A DNA stretch of 64,000 bases from Halosimplex litoreum (GTDB taxonomy: Archaea; Halobacteriota; Halobacteria; Halobacteriales; Haloarculaceae), in NCBI RefSeq assembly GCF_016065055.1, contig NZ_CP065856.1:925836-989835 (forward strand). The letters are read 5' to 3'. The notes below the pieces were generated by a model that was not told the origin of the DNA, made no database searches, and saw only the letters and a program-made list of their open reading frames with translations. Below are positions 52,026 to 60,439 of the stretch, in pieces (the first letter of the stretch is position 1; every line of letters begins with the position of its first letter). A program made the position numbers and the translations under genes.

Positions 52026-52802
52026 ATGCTTCAGGGCGCGACGCTGGCGCAGGCAGGGATCGACGCGGCGGCTCTCAAACCCGCCGAGGTCGACGTCGAA
52101 CGGGGCGCCGACCTCGCCGTGGACACGCTCGCGGTCGACTACGAGGGTCGCGAGCACCTGCCGTCGCCGGAGACGCTCTCGTCGCTGGCCGACGAGAAGA
52201 CGGTCCGCGTCACCACGCCCGTCCGCGCCGACGGCTTCGACCCGCTCGGCGACCGCGACCTCGCCGAGTCGCTGCCCGAGTCGGTCCGACGGGTCCTCGT
52301 CGCCGGCCACTCCGCTTACCTCACGGAGGCCGAAGGTGAGCGAGCGGTCGCGCCCCGACTCCGCGAAGCAGCCGACCGCTCGCACGACCCGTGGGTCGGC
52401 ACCGAGGGGATCGAGCGGATCGCGCTGGCCGTCGGCGGTACGCAGTTCGAACTGCTCGGGCCGGCCACCGACCGGCGCCTCCGCGCGCTCCGGGGAGCGG
52501 GCTACGAGGGCGAGATAGCCCTCTACGCCCCGACCGTCCTGACCGACGAGGAGGACGCCGTCCTCGACGCGCTGGGCGAGTACGCCGCCCGCCGCGCCCC
52601 CGTCCGCTCGGCGCTGCCCGACGACGCAGCCACCGACGCGGCCGCCGACGGGCGCGCCCGCGAGGTCCTGTCGCAGGCCGTCCGCGACTACGGCCTCGTC
52701 GGGGGCGCCGAGACGGTGGCCGACCGCGTCGACGAACTCCGCGAGGCGGGCGCCGACCGGATCGTCGGCTACCCCGCCCGCGGGCTCGACCCGTTCCTGT
52801 GA
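52026..52802 (+). CDS. Haloarchaeal protein with luciferase-like monooxygenase-type C-terminus
   Basis: 258 residues, not recognised as a named enzyme. Its N-terminus (LAQAGIDAAALKPAEVDVER) and a TIM-barrel-like run of strands (TVRVTTPVRADGFDPL, RRVLVAGHSAYL, IALYAPTVLTDEE) are followed by a C-terminal segment GGAETVADRVDELREAGADRIVGYPARGLDPF. That segment closely resembles the end of F420-dependent luciferase-like oxidoreductases, but the protein is shorter than these. The stop overlaps the GTG of the FAD oxidoreductase (GTGA, 52799-52802), so they act in one operon and probably in one pathway. Confidence 0.65.
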   Translation: MLQGATLAQAGIDAAALKPAEVDVERGADLAVDTLAVDYEGREHLPSPETLSSLADEKTVRVTTPVRADGFDPLGDRDLAESLPESVRRVLVAGHSAYLTEAEGERAVAPRLREAADRSHDPWVGTEGIERIALAVGGTQFELLGPATDRRLRALRGAGYEGEIALYAPTVLTDEEDAVLDALGEYAARRAPVRSALPDDAATDAAADGRAREVLSQAVRDYGLVGGAETVADRVDELREAGADRIVGYPARGLDPFL

Positions 52803-53926
52803 CCCGCGTCGCCGTCGTCGGCGGCGGCGCTCTGGGAGTTACCGCCGCCCGCGACCTGGCCGCCCGCGGCGCCGACACCGTCCTCTACGAGCGCGACGAC
52901 CTCGCGAGCGGCGCCTCCGGCCGCGCCGCCGGCATCGCCTACGACGCCTTCGCCGAGGACGTCGACGCTACCGTCGCCGCTCGCGCGGTCGAGCGGTTCC
53001 GGTCGCTGGCCAGCGAGGGCGCTATCGAGTTCGTCGAGCACCCGTACGTCTGGTTCGCCCGCGCCGGGGACGACCCCCGAGCCACCGCCGTCCGGGAGAG
53101 CGCACAGCGCATGCGCGCCAACGGCCGCGACGTGGAGACGCTCGACCCCGACGGATTCGCCGACCGGTTCCCGGCGCTCGCGAGCGTCGACGTGGCGACC
53201 GCGGCGCTCGCCCGCGACGCCGGCTACCTCGACCCCGCGACGTACGTCACCGCGATGGGCGAGCGCGCCGAGTCGGCCGGGGCGACCGTCGAGACGGGCA
53301 CGCCCGTTCGACTCGCCGCCGACGGGACGGCCGTCGAGACGCCCGTGGGGACCGAACGGTTCGACGCCGTCCTCGTCGCCGCGGGCGCCCACACCAAGCG
53401 GCTGCTCGCCGGTATCGACACCCCGATTCCGATGAAACCCTACCGCGTGCAGGCGCTCGTCACCGAGCCACTCGACGACCACGAACGGGTTCCAACCTGC
53501 TACGACGCGACGGAGAGCCGCTACGCCCGCCCCCGCGAGGGCGGTCTGCTCGTCGGCGACGGCACCCAGGAGCGGGAGTTCGACCCCGACGACTACGACG
53601 AGGCCGCGGACGCCGAGTTCGAACGGGCGTCGCTGGCGTGGCTGTCCGAGGTCCGCTCGGAGCGGACGACCGACCCCGAAATCGCCCGCTCGTGGGCCGG
53701 CCTCTGTACCGCCACGCCGGACCGAGACCCGCTACTGGGAGAGGTCCGCGGCGGGCTGTACGTCGCGACCGGCTGGCACGGCCACGGTTTCATGCGCGCG
53801 CCGGCGCTGGGCGAGCGGGTCGCCGACGAGATCCTCGGTGGGGACGGGGTCGGCCCCTTCGACCCGACCCGCTTCGACGGCGACGAGGAGTTCTCGGTCG
53901 TCGAAGGGATGACCGTCGACGACTGA
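52799..53926 (+). CDS. FAD-dependent oxidoreductase, D-amino acid oxidase family
   Basis: 375 residues from GTG 52799. The FAD motif VAVVGGGALGVTAARDLA (GxGxxG) opens the chain, then an acidic end (YERDDLASGASGRAAG) with the Gly/Ser-rich region of DAO/glycine oxidase proteins. The substrate side has KPYRVQALVTEPL and the C-terminal flavin contacts RSWAGLCTATPDRDPLLGEV and GLYVATGWHGHGFMRAPALG. Such enzymes oxidise amines or amino acids (glycine, sarcosine) with oxygen. Coupled to the luciferase-like gene. Confidence 0.88.
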   Translation: MTRVAVVGGGALGVTAARDLAARGADTVLYERDDLASGASGRAAGIAYDAFAEDVDATVAARAVERFRSLASEGAIEFVEHPYVWFARAGDDPRATAVRESAQRMRANGRDVETLDPDGFADRFPALASVDVATAALARDAGYLDPATYVTAMGERAESAGATVETGTPVRLAADGTAVETPVGTERFDAVLVAAGAHTKRLLAGIDTPIPMKPYRVQALVTEPLDDHERVPTCYDATESRYARPREGGLLVGDGTQEREFDPDDYDEAADAEFERASLAWLSEVRSERTTDPEIARSWAGLCTATPDRDPLLGEVRGGLYVATGWHGHGFMRAPALGERVADEILGGDGVGPFDPTRFDGDEEFSVVEGMTVDD

Positions 53927-53968
53927 GACGGGGCCGCGACTGCGCGGCTACCGCTGGTCGTCGTTCGA

Positions 53969-54484
53969 CTACTCCTCGTCGTCGGCGTCTTCGTCCTCGC
54001 TCTCGGACGCGTCGGCCTCGGCGTCCAGTTCGTCGGCGTCGGTCTCGTCGTGGACCTCGTCGACCTCGTCGGCTTCGAGCGCCTCGTCGACCTCGGAGTC
54101 GACGGGTTCGGCCTTCGGAACGCGCACTTCCAGCGTGCCGTTCTCACGCAGCGTCGCGGTGGCTGCATCGGCGTCGACGCGCGCCTCGGCGGGGAGTTCG
54201 ACGTGGCCGTCCAGCGCCAGCCCGCGGCCGGGGTAGCGCATCTCGAAGCCCTCGTGGAATCCGCGGAACCGGTCGATACGGACCTCCACGAGCCCCGAGT
54301 CGAACTGCACCTGCACGTCCGACGACTGTGCGCCCGGTGCGTCGAACACCGCGAGGTAGGCGTCGTCGCTCTCCAGCAGGTCGACCGGGAGCGGGGTCCG
54401 TTCCTGGGCGCGGCCCATCGCCCGCCCGACGTTCTCCAGTACGGTGTTGCCCAGCGACTCGCCGATGTCACGCAACGTGTTCAT
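53969..54484 (-). CDS. Small heat shock protein, Hsp20/alpha-crystallin family
   Basis: 171 residues. The alpha-crystallin domain covers about 30-125, starting at PLPVDLLESDDAYLAVFDAP and containing GFEMRYPGRGLALDGHVELPAE and the closing motif RENGTLEVRVPKAE (a form of A-x-x-x-n-G-x-L). The last about 45 residues are nearly all Asp, Glu and Ala, a halophilic solubility tail. It is an ATP-independent holdase chaperone. It is convergent with the FAD oxidoreductase. Confidence 0.9.
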   Translation of the reverse strand: MNTLRDIGESLGNTVLENVGRAMGRAQERTPLPVDLLESDDAYLAVFDAPGAQSSDVQVQFDSGLVEVRIDRFRGFHEGFEMRYPGRGLALDGHVELPAEARVDADAATATLRENGTLEVRVPKAEPVDSEVDEALEADEVDEVHDETDADELDAEADASESEDEDADDEE

Positions 54485-54577
54485 ATCCGTCGGTTAGTGC
54501 GGTACGGCCTTCAGGATTGTGCCCGCGGCCTCGGGACAGAAGAGAGTCGGCGACGGCCCGCGGACGCCCGCGGGCCG

Positions 54578-54736
54578 CTACAGTTCGATCGCTTCGAGGC
54601 AGTCGGTACCGCCACAGACCGGACAGGAAAGGTCGGAGACGCCGTGGTCGTCGGGCACGTCGTAGGTGTAGTGGTTCTCGAACATGTCGAGGAAACAGTC
54701 GTCGTCCGTACACTTGACCTCCTTCGTCGGTGGCAT
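54578..54736 (-). CDS. Small zinc-finger protein, 52 residues
   Basis: MPPTKEVKCTDDDC carries C9 and C14; SCPVCGGTDC carries C38, C41 and C46. The five cysteines support a zinc ribbon in a 52-residue acidic protein. Similar micro-proteins are common in haloarchaea and have unknown or regulatory roles. It sits between the Hsp20 gene (same strand, downstream) and the DUF429 gene (divergent). Confidence 0.75.
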   Translation of the reverse strand: MPPTKEVKCTDDDCFLDMFENHYTYDVPDDHGVSDLSCPVCGGTDCLEAIEL

Positions 54737-54817
54737 ACCCGCCTGTTCGGACGGCCGACGGAAACTGTTTTCGACCACTCTCCGGCCCTCGTCCCGGCGG
54801 TTCCGAGAAGCCGAACC

Positions 54818-54826
54818 TTCATATCG
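54818..54826 (+). promoter_or_regulatory. TATA box of the DUF429 gene
   Basis: TTCATATCG, centred about 26 nt before the ATG at 54848, fits a leaderless transcript. Confidence 0.55.
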
Positions 54827-54847
54827 AACGAGTGAGAGACGGGTGGT

Positions 54848-55630
54848 ATGGGTTCGCGTGTTCTGGGCGTCGATTTCAGCGGTGCGGCGGACGCGGGGCG
54901 GTCGCTGTGGCTGACGGAGGCGCGGTCGACGGCGGACGGGTTGGTCGTCGACGACTGTTACAGCGCGGCCGACGAGTGGGGCGTCGACCGCGAGCGCGCC
55001 CACGCCGGCCTCGCCGAGCGGGCGACCGACTTCTCGGTCGTCGGGCTGGACTTCCCCTTTAGCCTCCCCCAGGCGTTGCTCGAGGAACACTGTGGCGGCG
55101 TCTGGACCGGCCTGGTCGAGTGGCTGACCGGCGACGGACCGGCGGATCCGGACAGCTTCGCTTCGACCTGTCGGTCGACCGCCCGCGCCCACACCGGGGA
55201 CGGCACCGCGCAACTGCGTCGGGAGACCGACCTCCGGCGCGCGGCGCTGTGTCCATACGACTCGATCGTCCAGTACCAGACCTTCCACGGGATCCGCAAC
55301 GTTCTCGCGAGGCTGGCCGACGACCCCGCGGCCACCGTCGCGCCGATGCAGTCGGATCCGGCACCCACCCGCGTGGTCGAGGTGTACCCCGCGGCCACCT
55401 TCGGCTGGCTCGGTCTCTACCGCGAGGGGTACAAGGGCGACCACCGCGACCGACGCGCGACCAACGTATCGGGTATCGAGGCCTGTAGCGTCGATATCGG
55501 CGACTTCCGCGACACCTACGAGGGGAGCCACGACGCGCTGGACAGCCTCGCCGCCGCGGTCTCGGCCGGTCGGGTGGGCGCCGACCCACCGCGCCACGGC
55601 CCCCGCGAAGAGGGCCACATCTACGTCTGA
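54848..55630 (+). CDS. DUF429 protein
   Basis: 260 residues. It opens with VLGVDFSGAADAGRSLWL (an RNase H-like first strand with Asp), followed by VVGLDFPFSLPQALL (second acidic strand) and VVEVYPAATFGWLG. The DUF429 pattern of conserved Asp, Arg and Glu-Pro suggests an RNase H-fold nuclease, but activity is not established. It is alone in its direction and divergent from the zinc-finger gene. Confidence 0.85.
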   Translation: MGSRVLGVDFSGAADAGRSLWLTEARSTADGLVVDDCYSAADEWGVDRERAHAGLAERATDFSVVGLDFPFSLPQALLEEHCGGVWTGLVEWLTGDGPADPDSFASTCRSTARAHTGDGTAQLRRETDLRRAALCPYDSIVQYQTFHGIRNVLARLADDPAATVAPMQSDPAPTRVVEVYPAATFGWLGLYREGYKGDHRDRRATNVSGIEACSVDIGDFRDTYEGSHDALDSLAAAVSAGRVGADPPRHGPREEGHIYV

Positions 55631-55678
55631 GCGGGCGACTCCCGCTCGCGCGACGGCACTCGGAGAGTCGGACGCCGC

Positions 55679-57094
55679 TCAGGCGTGTTTCGGTAGCGTG
55701 ACGGTGAACACACAGCCGGTCGGGTCGTTGTCGGCCACTTCGATCTCGCCGCCGTACTGATCGACGAGCGTGTGGGCGAGGTACAGCCCGATGCCCGTCC
55801 CGGGGCTCTCGGGGCCCATCTCGCCCTTGCCGAAGATAGAGTCCTTCTGCGCGTCGGAGATCCCGGGACCGTTGTCGCCGAAACGGACGCTGACCTCGGT
55901 CGCCGACTCCGTCGCGGCGACGCTGACCCGCGGGTCGGTCGAGTCGTTGTGTCGGGCGGCGTTGCTCAGCAGGTTGCCGAACACCGACGAGAGCAGCTCG
56001 TTGGCCCTGACCGAGACCCGCGGGATCGGTCGATCGACCGCGATCGTCAGCTCGTCGTAGCGTCGGTCGGCCTTCTCGACTTCGTCGTCGAGGATCTGCC
56101 GGAGGTCGACCCCGGTCAGCGAGAACTCCGCGTCGCCGCCGATCGAGTCGACGAAGTCCCGGGCGATCGTCGTCAGTTCGTCGATGTGGTCGCAGGTCCC
56201 CTGGATGCGCTCGACGTACTCCCGCGCGTCCTCGTCGTCGACGTACCGGTCGATCCCGTCCGCCCAGGCCATCAGCAGCTGGATGTCGTTGTTGATATCG
56301 TGGCGGACCAGCCGGTTGATCACCGCGAGCTCGTCCGTCCGGTTCTCCAGTTCGCGCTCGCGGCGCTTCTGTCCGGTGATGTCGCGAGTGATGAGCTGGA
56401 AGGAGTCGGTCTCGCTGCCGACGCTGACCGGCGCGGCGACGTTGTGGAAGTGACGGACCCCGAAGCCGTCCTGGAACGTGACCGCCGACCCGGCCGTCAG
56501 CGCGCGCCGACCGTGTTCGATACGGCCGGCGGCGGTCTCCTTCGGGAGCACGTCCGAGAGGTGTTTGCCGACCAGCTCCGAGCGGGTCGTGTCGAACGAC
56601 CGGGCGGCGGCCTCGTTGGCGGCCGCGATCGTCCCGTCGCGACCGACCTGCGTGATCTCGTCGGGCGTGTTGTTGACCAGCAGTTCGTACTTCTCGTTTG
56701 CCCGGCGCTGGGCGACGACGTTCTCGATGCGGTTGGCCAGCAGTTGCAACTGGCCCTCCTCGGCGATGTCGTCTTTCCGGAGGTAGTCGTCGACGCCCGC
56801 GCCGATCGCCCGGCTGGCCGTCCGTTCGTCGCCTTGCCCGGTGAGGAGGATGAACGGGAGCCCGTACTCCGCGTCGACGCGCTCGTACAGTTGTAGGCCG
56901 TTCAACCCGGGCATCTCGAAGTCGCTGACGACGCAGTCGACCGACCGGTCGGCGAGCGTCGAGAGCGCGTCCTCGCCGTCCTCGGCCTTCCACACCGAGA
57001 TGTCCGCCGCCTCCCCCAACCGGTCGGAGACGATCGTGCGAAAGAAACCGCTGTCGTCGACGAGTAACACGTCGATCGACGACGTATCCATCAT
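55679..57094 (-). CDS. Hybrid sensor histidine kinase (REC-PAS-HisKA-HATPase)
   Basis: 471 residues. The receiver (1-125) has VLLVDDSGFFR, phosphoacceptor Asp58 in VVSDFEMPG, LLTGQGD and LRKDDI. The PAS domain (about 135-250) follows: ANEKYELLVNNTPDEITQVG, AANEAAARSF, FQLITRDITGQKRRERELE. The haloarchaeal H-box is at about residue 265 in LVRHDINNDIQLLMAW. Next come NLLSNAARHN (N box), FGDNGPGI (G1) and PGTGIGLYLAHTLVDQYGG. The receiver first, then PAS, is a common bacterioopsin-activator-independent haloarchaeal arrangement. The signal is unknown. No DNA-binding output is encoded beside it. Confidence 0.92.
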   Translation of the reverse strand: MMDTSSIDVLLVDDSGFFRTIVSDRLGEAADISVWKAEDGEDALSTLADRSVDCVVSDFEMPGLNGLQLYERVDAEYGLPFILLTGQGDERTASRAIGAGVDDYLRKDDIAEEGQLQLLANRIENVVAQRRANEKYELLVNNTPDEITQVGRDGTIAAANEAAARSFDTTRSELVGKHLSDVLPKETAAGRIEHGRRALTAGSAVTFQDGFGVRHFHNVAAPVSVGSETDSFQLITRDITGQKRRERELENRTDELAVINRLVRHDINNDIQLLMAWADGIDRYVDDEDAREYVERIQGTCDHIDELTTIARDFVDSIGGDAEFSLTGVDLRQILDDEVEKADRRYDELTIAVDRPIPRVSVRANELLSSVFGNLLSNAARHNDSTDPRVSVAATESATEVSVRFGDNGPGISDAQKDSIFGKGEMGPESPGTGIGLYLAHTLVDQYGGEIEVADNDPTGCVFTVTLPKHA

Positions 57095-57255
57095 ACGGAC
57101 CCATTCGCGACCGGAGTGTTATAGCTGACTGCCGGATTTTCGCCCGCGATAATCGAAGGCGCTCGAGTCCCCCGACTCCGAGTGGGGCTCACCACCGAAC
57201 CGGCGCCCTCGACCGCAAGCCCGGGATACTTGAGTCCGGAGCCGAACGCGGTCGT

Positions 57256-59151
57256 ATGAGCGACGAGCACGGCGGGTTCGAGGGGGTCCGCGACAACCTC
57301 GACGGGAACCCGATGTGGCAACTGCTGGGGTACGCGACGGCGTACTGGCCGCGGTTGACCGTCGGGGTGTTGGCCTCGGTCCTGACGCGACTCGCGCGGC
57401 TGGTGCCGCCGATAATCGTCGGGACGGCCATCGACCGCGTCATCCGCAGCTCGGGCGAGCCCGGCCTGCTCACTACCGTCGGACTGCTACCCCAGGGGAC
57501 CATCGAGGGGGAGGCCGCGCGGCTCGCGCTGCTCGAACGGCTGGTCGTCATCGCCGCGCTGGCCTATCTCGTGCGGTCGGTGACCCGGTTCGTCTCCCGG
57601 TACCTGTTGCAGTCGACCGCCCAGAAGGTCCAGCGGGACCTGCGCGACGACAGCTACGACCACATCCAGCGGCTGTCGATGGACTTCTTCGCGAACCACC
57701 AGACCGGCGGCATGATGTCGATCCTCAACAGCGACATCAACCGGTTAGAGGCGTTTCTCAACACCGAGTTCCGCCAGCTCATCAGGGTGGTCGCGACCGT
57801 CGGCGGCATCGGGGTCGTGCTCTACGTGGGCTACTCCGAGAAGCTCGCGCTGATCGCGCTGGCGCCGGTCCCGTTCATCGGGATCGCCTCGTGGTACTTC
57901 CTCAGCTGGATCGAGCCGCGGTACAAGTCGATCCGCGAGACGGTCTCGCGGCTCAACACTCGCCTGGAGAACAACCTCAGCGGCGCGCCGGTCATCAAGG
58001 CCTTCGACCGCTACGAGTTCGAACACGACCGGGTCGCCGACCAGAGCCAGACCTACCACGACGAGAAGGTCGGGGCGTTGCGCATCCGACGGGGCTTTTT
58101 CGCCGCCCTGCGGCTCGTGACGGGCGTCGTCTTCGTCGTCGCGCTGTACGTCGCCGGCCGCGACATCATCTCGGGGGCGCCCGGCGCGCTCTCGGCGGGG
58201 ACCGTGGCTATCTTCTTCCTCTATCTCCGCCGGCTGTACTCCCCGATGCGCCGGGTCGGCAAGTCCGCCAACAAGTACCAGCTCGCCAAGTCCAGCGCCG
58301 AGCGGGTGTTCGGCCTGCTCGCCCAGGAGCCGACGGTCACCAGTCCGGAAGACCCCTACGAGCCGGCGTCGGTCGACGGCGCGGTCGCCTTCGAGGACGT
58401 GACCTTCGCCTACGACGACCAGCCGGTCGTCCGTGGCGTCGATCTCGACGTGGCGCCCGGCGACACGGTCGGCCTCGCGGGGCCGACCGGCGCGGGCAAG
58501 TCAACCCTCCTGAAGCTCGTCCCTCGCTTCCACGACCCCGACGAGGGGACCGTCCGGGTCGACGGGACGGACGTGCGCGAGTACGACCTCCAGACGCTGC
58601 GCGACCACGTCGCCGTCGTCGAACAGCAGCCCTATCTCTTCTCGGGGACCGTCGCCGAGAACGTCGCCTACGGTGACCGCGCGGTGCTCGACGGCGAGGG
58701 GGCGGACGAGGAGTCGGCCCGCCAGCGCGTCCGCGAGGCGGCCGACGCCGCCGAGGCGGGCGCGTTCATCGAGGATCTCCCGGATGGCTACGACACCCAG
58801 ATCGGCGAGCGCGGCATCAAGCTCTCGGGCGGCCAGCGCCAGCGGGTCGCAATCGCCCGCGCGCTGCTGAACGACCCGGAGATCATCATCTTCGACGAGG
58901 CGACCTCCGACGTGGACACCGAGACCGAGGAGCGCATCCAGGAGAGCCTCGACCGACTCGTCGAGGACCGCACCGCGTTCGTCATCGCCCACCGGCTGTC
59001 GACCATCCGCGACGCCGACAGCATCGTCGTCATGGACGAGGGGGAAGTCGTCGAACGGGGGAGCCACGACGACCTGCTCGCCGACCGCGGCGACTACGCC
59101 GACCTCTGGTACGCCCAGGCCGACGAGGGGCCGGTCAGCGCCGACGACTGA
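57256..59151 (+). CDS. ABC exporter, fused membrane and ATPase domains (MsbA/ABCB type)
   Basis: 631 residues, a half-transporter. The six-helix ABC_membrane domain (about 20-330) includes RDLRDDSYDHIQRLSMDFFANHQTGGMMSILNSD (the first coupling helix region). The nucleotide-binding domain has Walker A GPTGAGKSTLL (about 410), Q-loop VVEQQPYLFSGT, signature KLSGGQRQRVAIARAL (about 521), Walker B IIIFDEATSDVDTE and H-loop IAHRLSTI. It exports lipids or hydrophobic compounds; substrate unknown. As a homodimer it would form the full pump. Confidence 0.93.
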   Translation: MSDEHGGFEGVRDNLDGNPMWQLLGYATAYWPRLTVGVLASVLTRLARLVPPIIVGTAIDRVIRSSGEPGLLTTVGLLPQGTIEGEAARLALLERLVVIAALAYLVRSVTRFVSRYLLQSTAQKVQRDLRDDSYDHIQRLSMDFFANHQTGGMMSILNSDINRLEAFLNTEFRQLIRVVATVGGIGVVLYVGYSEKLALIALAPVPFIGIASWYFLSWIEPRYKSIRETVSRLNTRLENNLSGAPVIKAFDRYEFEHDRVADQSQTYHDEKVGALRIRRGFFAALRLVTGVVFVVALYVAGRDIISGAPGALSAGTVAIFFLYLRRLYSPMRRVGKSANKYQLAKSSAERVFGLLAQEPTVTSPEDPYEPASVDGAVAFEDVTFAYDDQPVVRGVDLDVAPGDTVGLAGPTGAGKSTLLKLVPRFHDPDEGTVRVDGTDVREYDLQTLRDHVAVVEQQPYLFSGTVAENVAYGDRAVLDGEGADEESARQRVREAADAAEAGAFIEDLPDGYDTQIGERGIKLSGGQRQRVAIARALLNDPEIIIFDEATSDVDTETEERIQESLDRLVEDRTAFVIAHRLSTIRDADSIVVMDEGEVVERGSHDDLLADRGDYADLWYAQADEGPVSADD

Positions 59152-59242
59152 GCGGGCGCGTGCGTCCCCGGTCGAGCGGCCGCCGGGACGTGGGAGCGCA
59201 CCCATCACCAAACTAATATATCGGGCGGTTGAACCAGGGGGC

Positions 59243-60343
59243 ATGTCAGACGGTCCCGAACCGCCGGCCTGGGTCGTCGAACAGCCGGGGCTGACCGCCG
59301 TGGCGCTGGTGAGCGTCGTCCTGGCGCTGTCGGTGCTCCTGCCGTACCTCCAGTTCGTCCTGTTCGGTGTCGTCCTCGCGTACATCCTCTATCCGCTCCA
59401 GCGACGCCTGGAGCAGTACGTCCGGCCGATGGCCGCGGCGATGGGCGTGGTCGTGGCCACGCTGGTCGTCGTCTTGCTCCCGCTGGTCTACGTCCTGACG
59501 ATCGCCGTCCAGCAGTCGTTCGGGGTCGTCCGGGCGATCCGGCGCGGCGAGCTCGACGTGGAGACGGTCGAGCGGCTGTTCGAGTCGAACGGCTACGCGG
59601 TCGACCTGATCGCTCTATACGAGACCAACCAGGGCCGGATCGCCGCGGCCATCCGGGAGGTCACGAACGGCGCGGTCGACCTCGCCGGCAGCCTCCCGGG
59701 ACTGTTCATCGGGCTGACGATCACGTTGTTCGTCCTGTTCGCGCTGCTGCGCGACGGCGAGCGCCTGCTCGCGTGGGTCGAGTGGGTGTTGCCGGTCCCC
59801 GACGAGGACCTGGCCGAACTCCGCGCCGGACTGGACGACCTCATGTGGGCCTCCGTCGTCGGGAACGTCGCCGTCGCGGCCATCCAGGCGGTGATGCTCG
59901 GCGTCGGCCTCTTCGTAGCCGGCGTCCCGGCGATCGTCTTCCTCACGGTCGCTACCTTCGTCCTGACACTGTTGCCGCTGGTCGGCGCGTTCGGCGTCTG
60001 GATCCCCGCGGCAGCGTATCTCGTCGCGGTCGGGCGCCCGCGGGCCGGCGCGGCGCTGGCCGTCTACGGCCTGTTCGTCACCTTCTCCGACTCGTATCTC
60101 CGCCCGGCGCTGATCGGCCAGACCGCCGCGTTCAACTCCGCGATCGTCATCGTCGGCATCTTCGGCGGGCTCGTCGCCTTCGGCGCCGTCGGGCTGTTTA
60201 TCGGCCCGGTCGTCCTCGGCGGCGCGAAGCTCGCCCTGGACTGTTTCGCCAGCGAACACGCCGGGGAGTTGCCCGAGGAAGCGAGCGTCGAGCCCGCCGA
60301 CAGCGAGACCGACGCCGCCGGGGGGAAGGCGGACGCAGGGTGA
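59243..60343 (+). CDS. AI-2E family membrane transporter
   Basis: 366 residues, about eight hydrophobic helices. It has the PerM/AI-2E layout: early pair (LTAVALVSVVLALSVLLPYLQ, LFGVVLAYILYPLQRRLEQ), a central hydrophilic segment (about 90-145), and the conserved late pattern LLPLVGAFGVWIPAAAYLVAVG with FVTFSDSYLRPALIG and GLFIGPVVLG. Family members export diverse molecules or act as sodium/proton antiporters; autoinducer export is not implied for an archaeon. It follows the ABC exporter by 91 nt. Confidence 0.87.
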   Translation: MSDGPEPPAWVVEQPGLTAVALVSVVLALSVLLPYLQFVLFGVVLAYILYPLQRRLEQYVRPMAAAMGVVVATLVVVLLPLVYVLTIAVQQSFGVVRAIRRGELDVETVERLFESNGYAVDLIALYETNQGRIAAAIREVTNGAVDLAGSLPGLFIGLTITLFVLFALLRDGERLLAWVEWVLPVPDEDLAELRAGLDDLMWASVVGNVAVAAIQAVMLGVGLFVAGVPAIVFLTVATFVLTLLPLVGAFGVWIPAAAYLVAVGRPRAGAALAVYGLFVTFSDSYLRPALIGQTAAFNSAIVIVGIFGGLVAFGAVGLFIGPVVLGGAKLALDCFASEHAGELPEEASVEPADSETDAAGGKADAG

Positions 60344-60407
60344 ACACCGATCGCGGGACGTCCGCCGGCCACCGACGGGCAGTCGCGGAGAGCGAGCGAA
60401 AAACACT

Positions 60408-60415
60408 CTTTATAC
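60408..60415 (+). promoter_or_regulatory. TATA box of the radical SAM gene
   Basis: CTTTATAC is centred 28 nt before the ATG at 60440. A weak inverted repeat CCTCGA/TCGAGG (60417-60422, 60430-60435) lies between it and the start. Confidence 0.6.
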
Positions 60416-60439
60416 GCCTCGAGCGGGTATCGAGGGTCA

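Noticed and set aside
60417..60435. Inverted repeat CCTCGA/TCGAGG in the radical SAM promoter as an operator
   Set aside because: The arms are short and of a composition common in this genome; noted only in the promoter entry.
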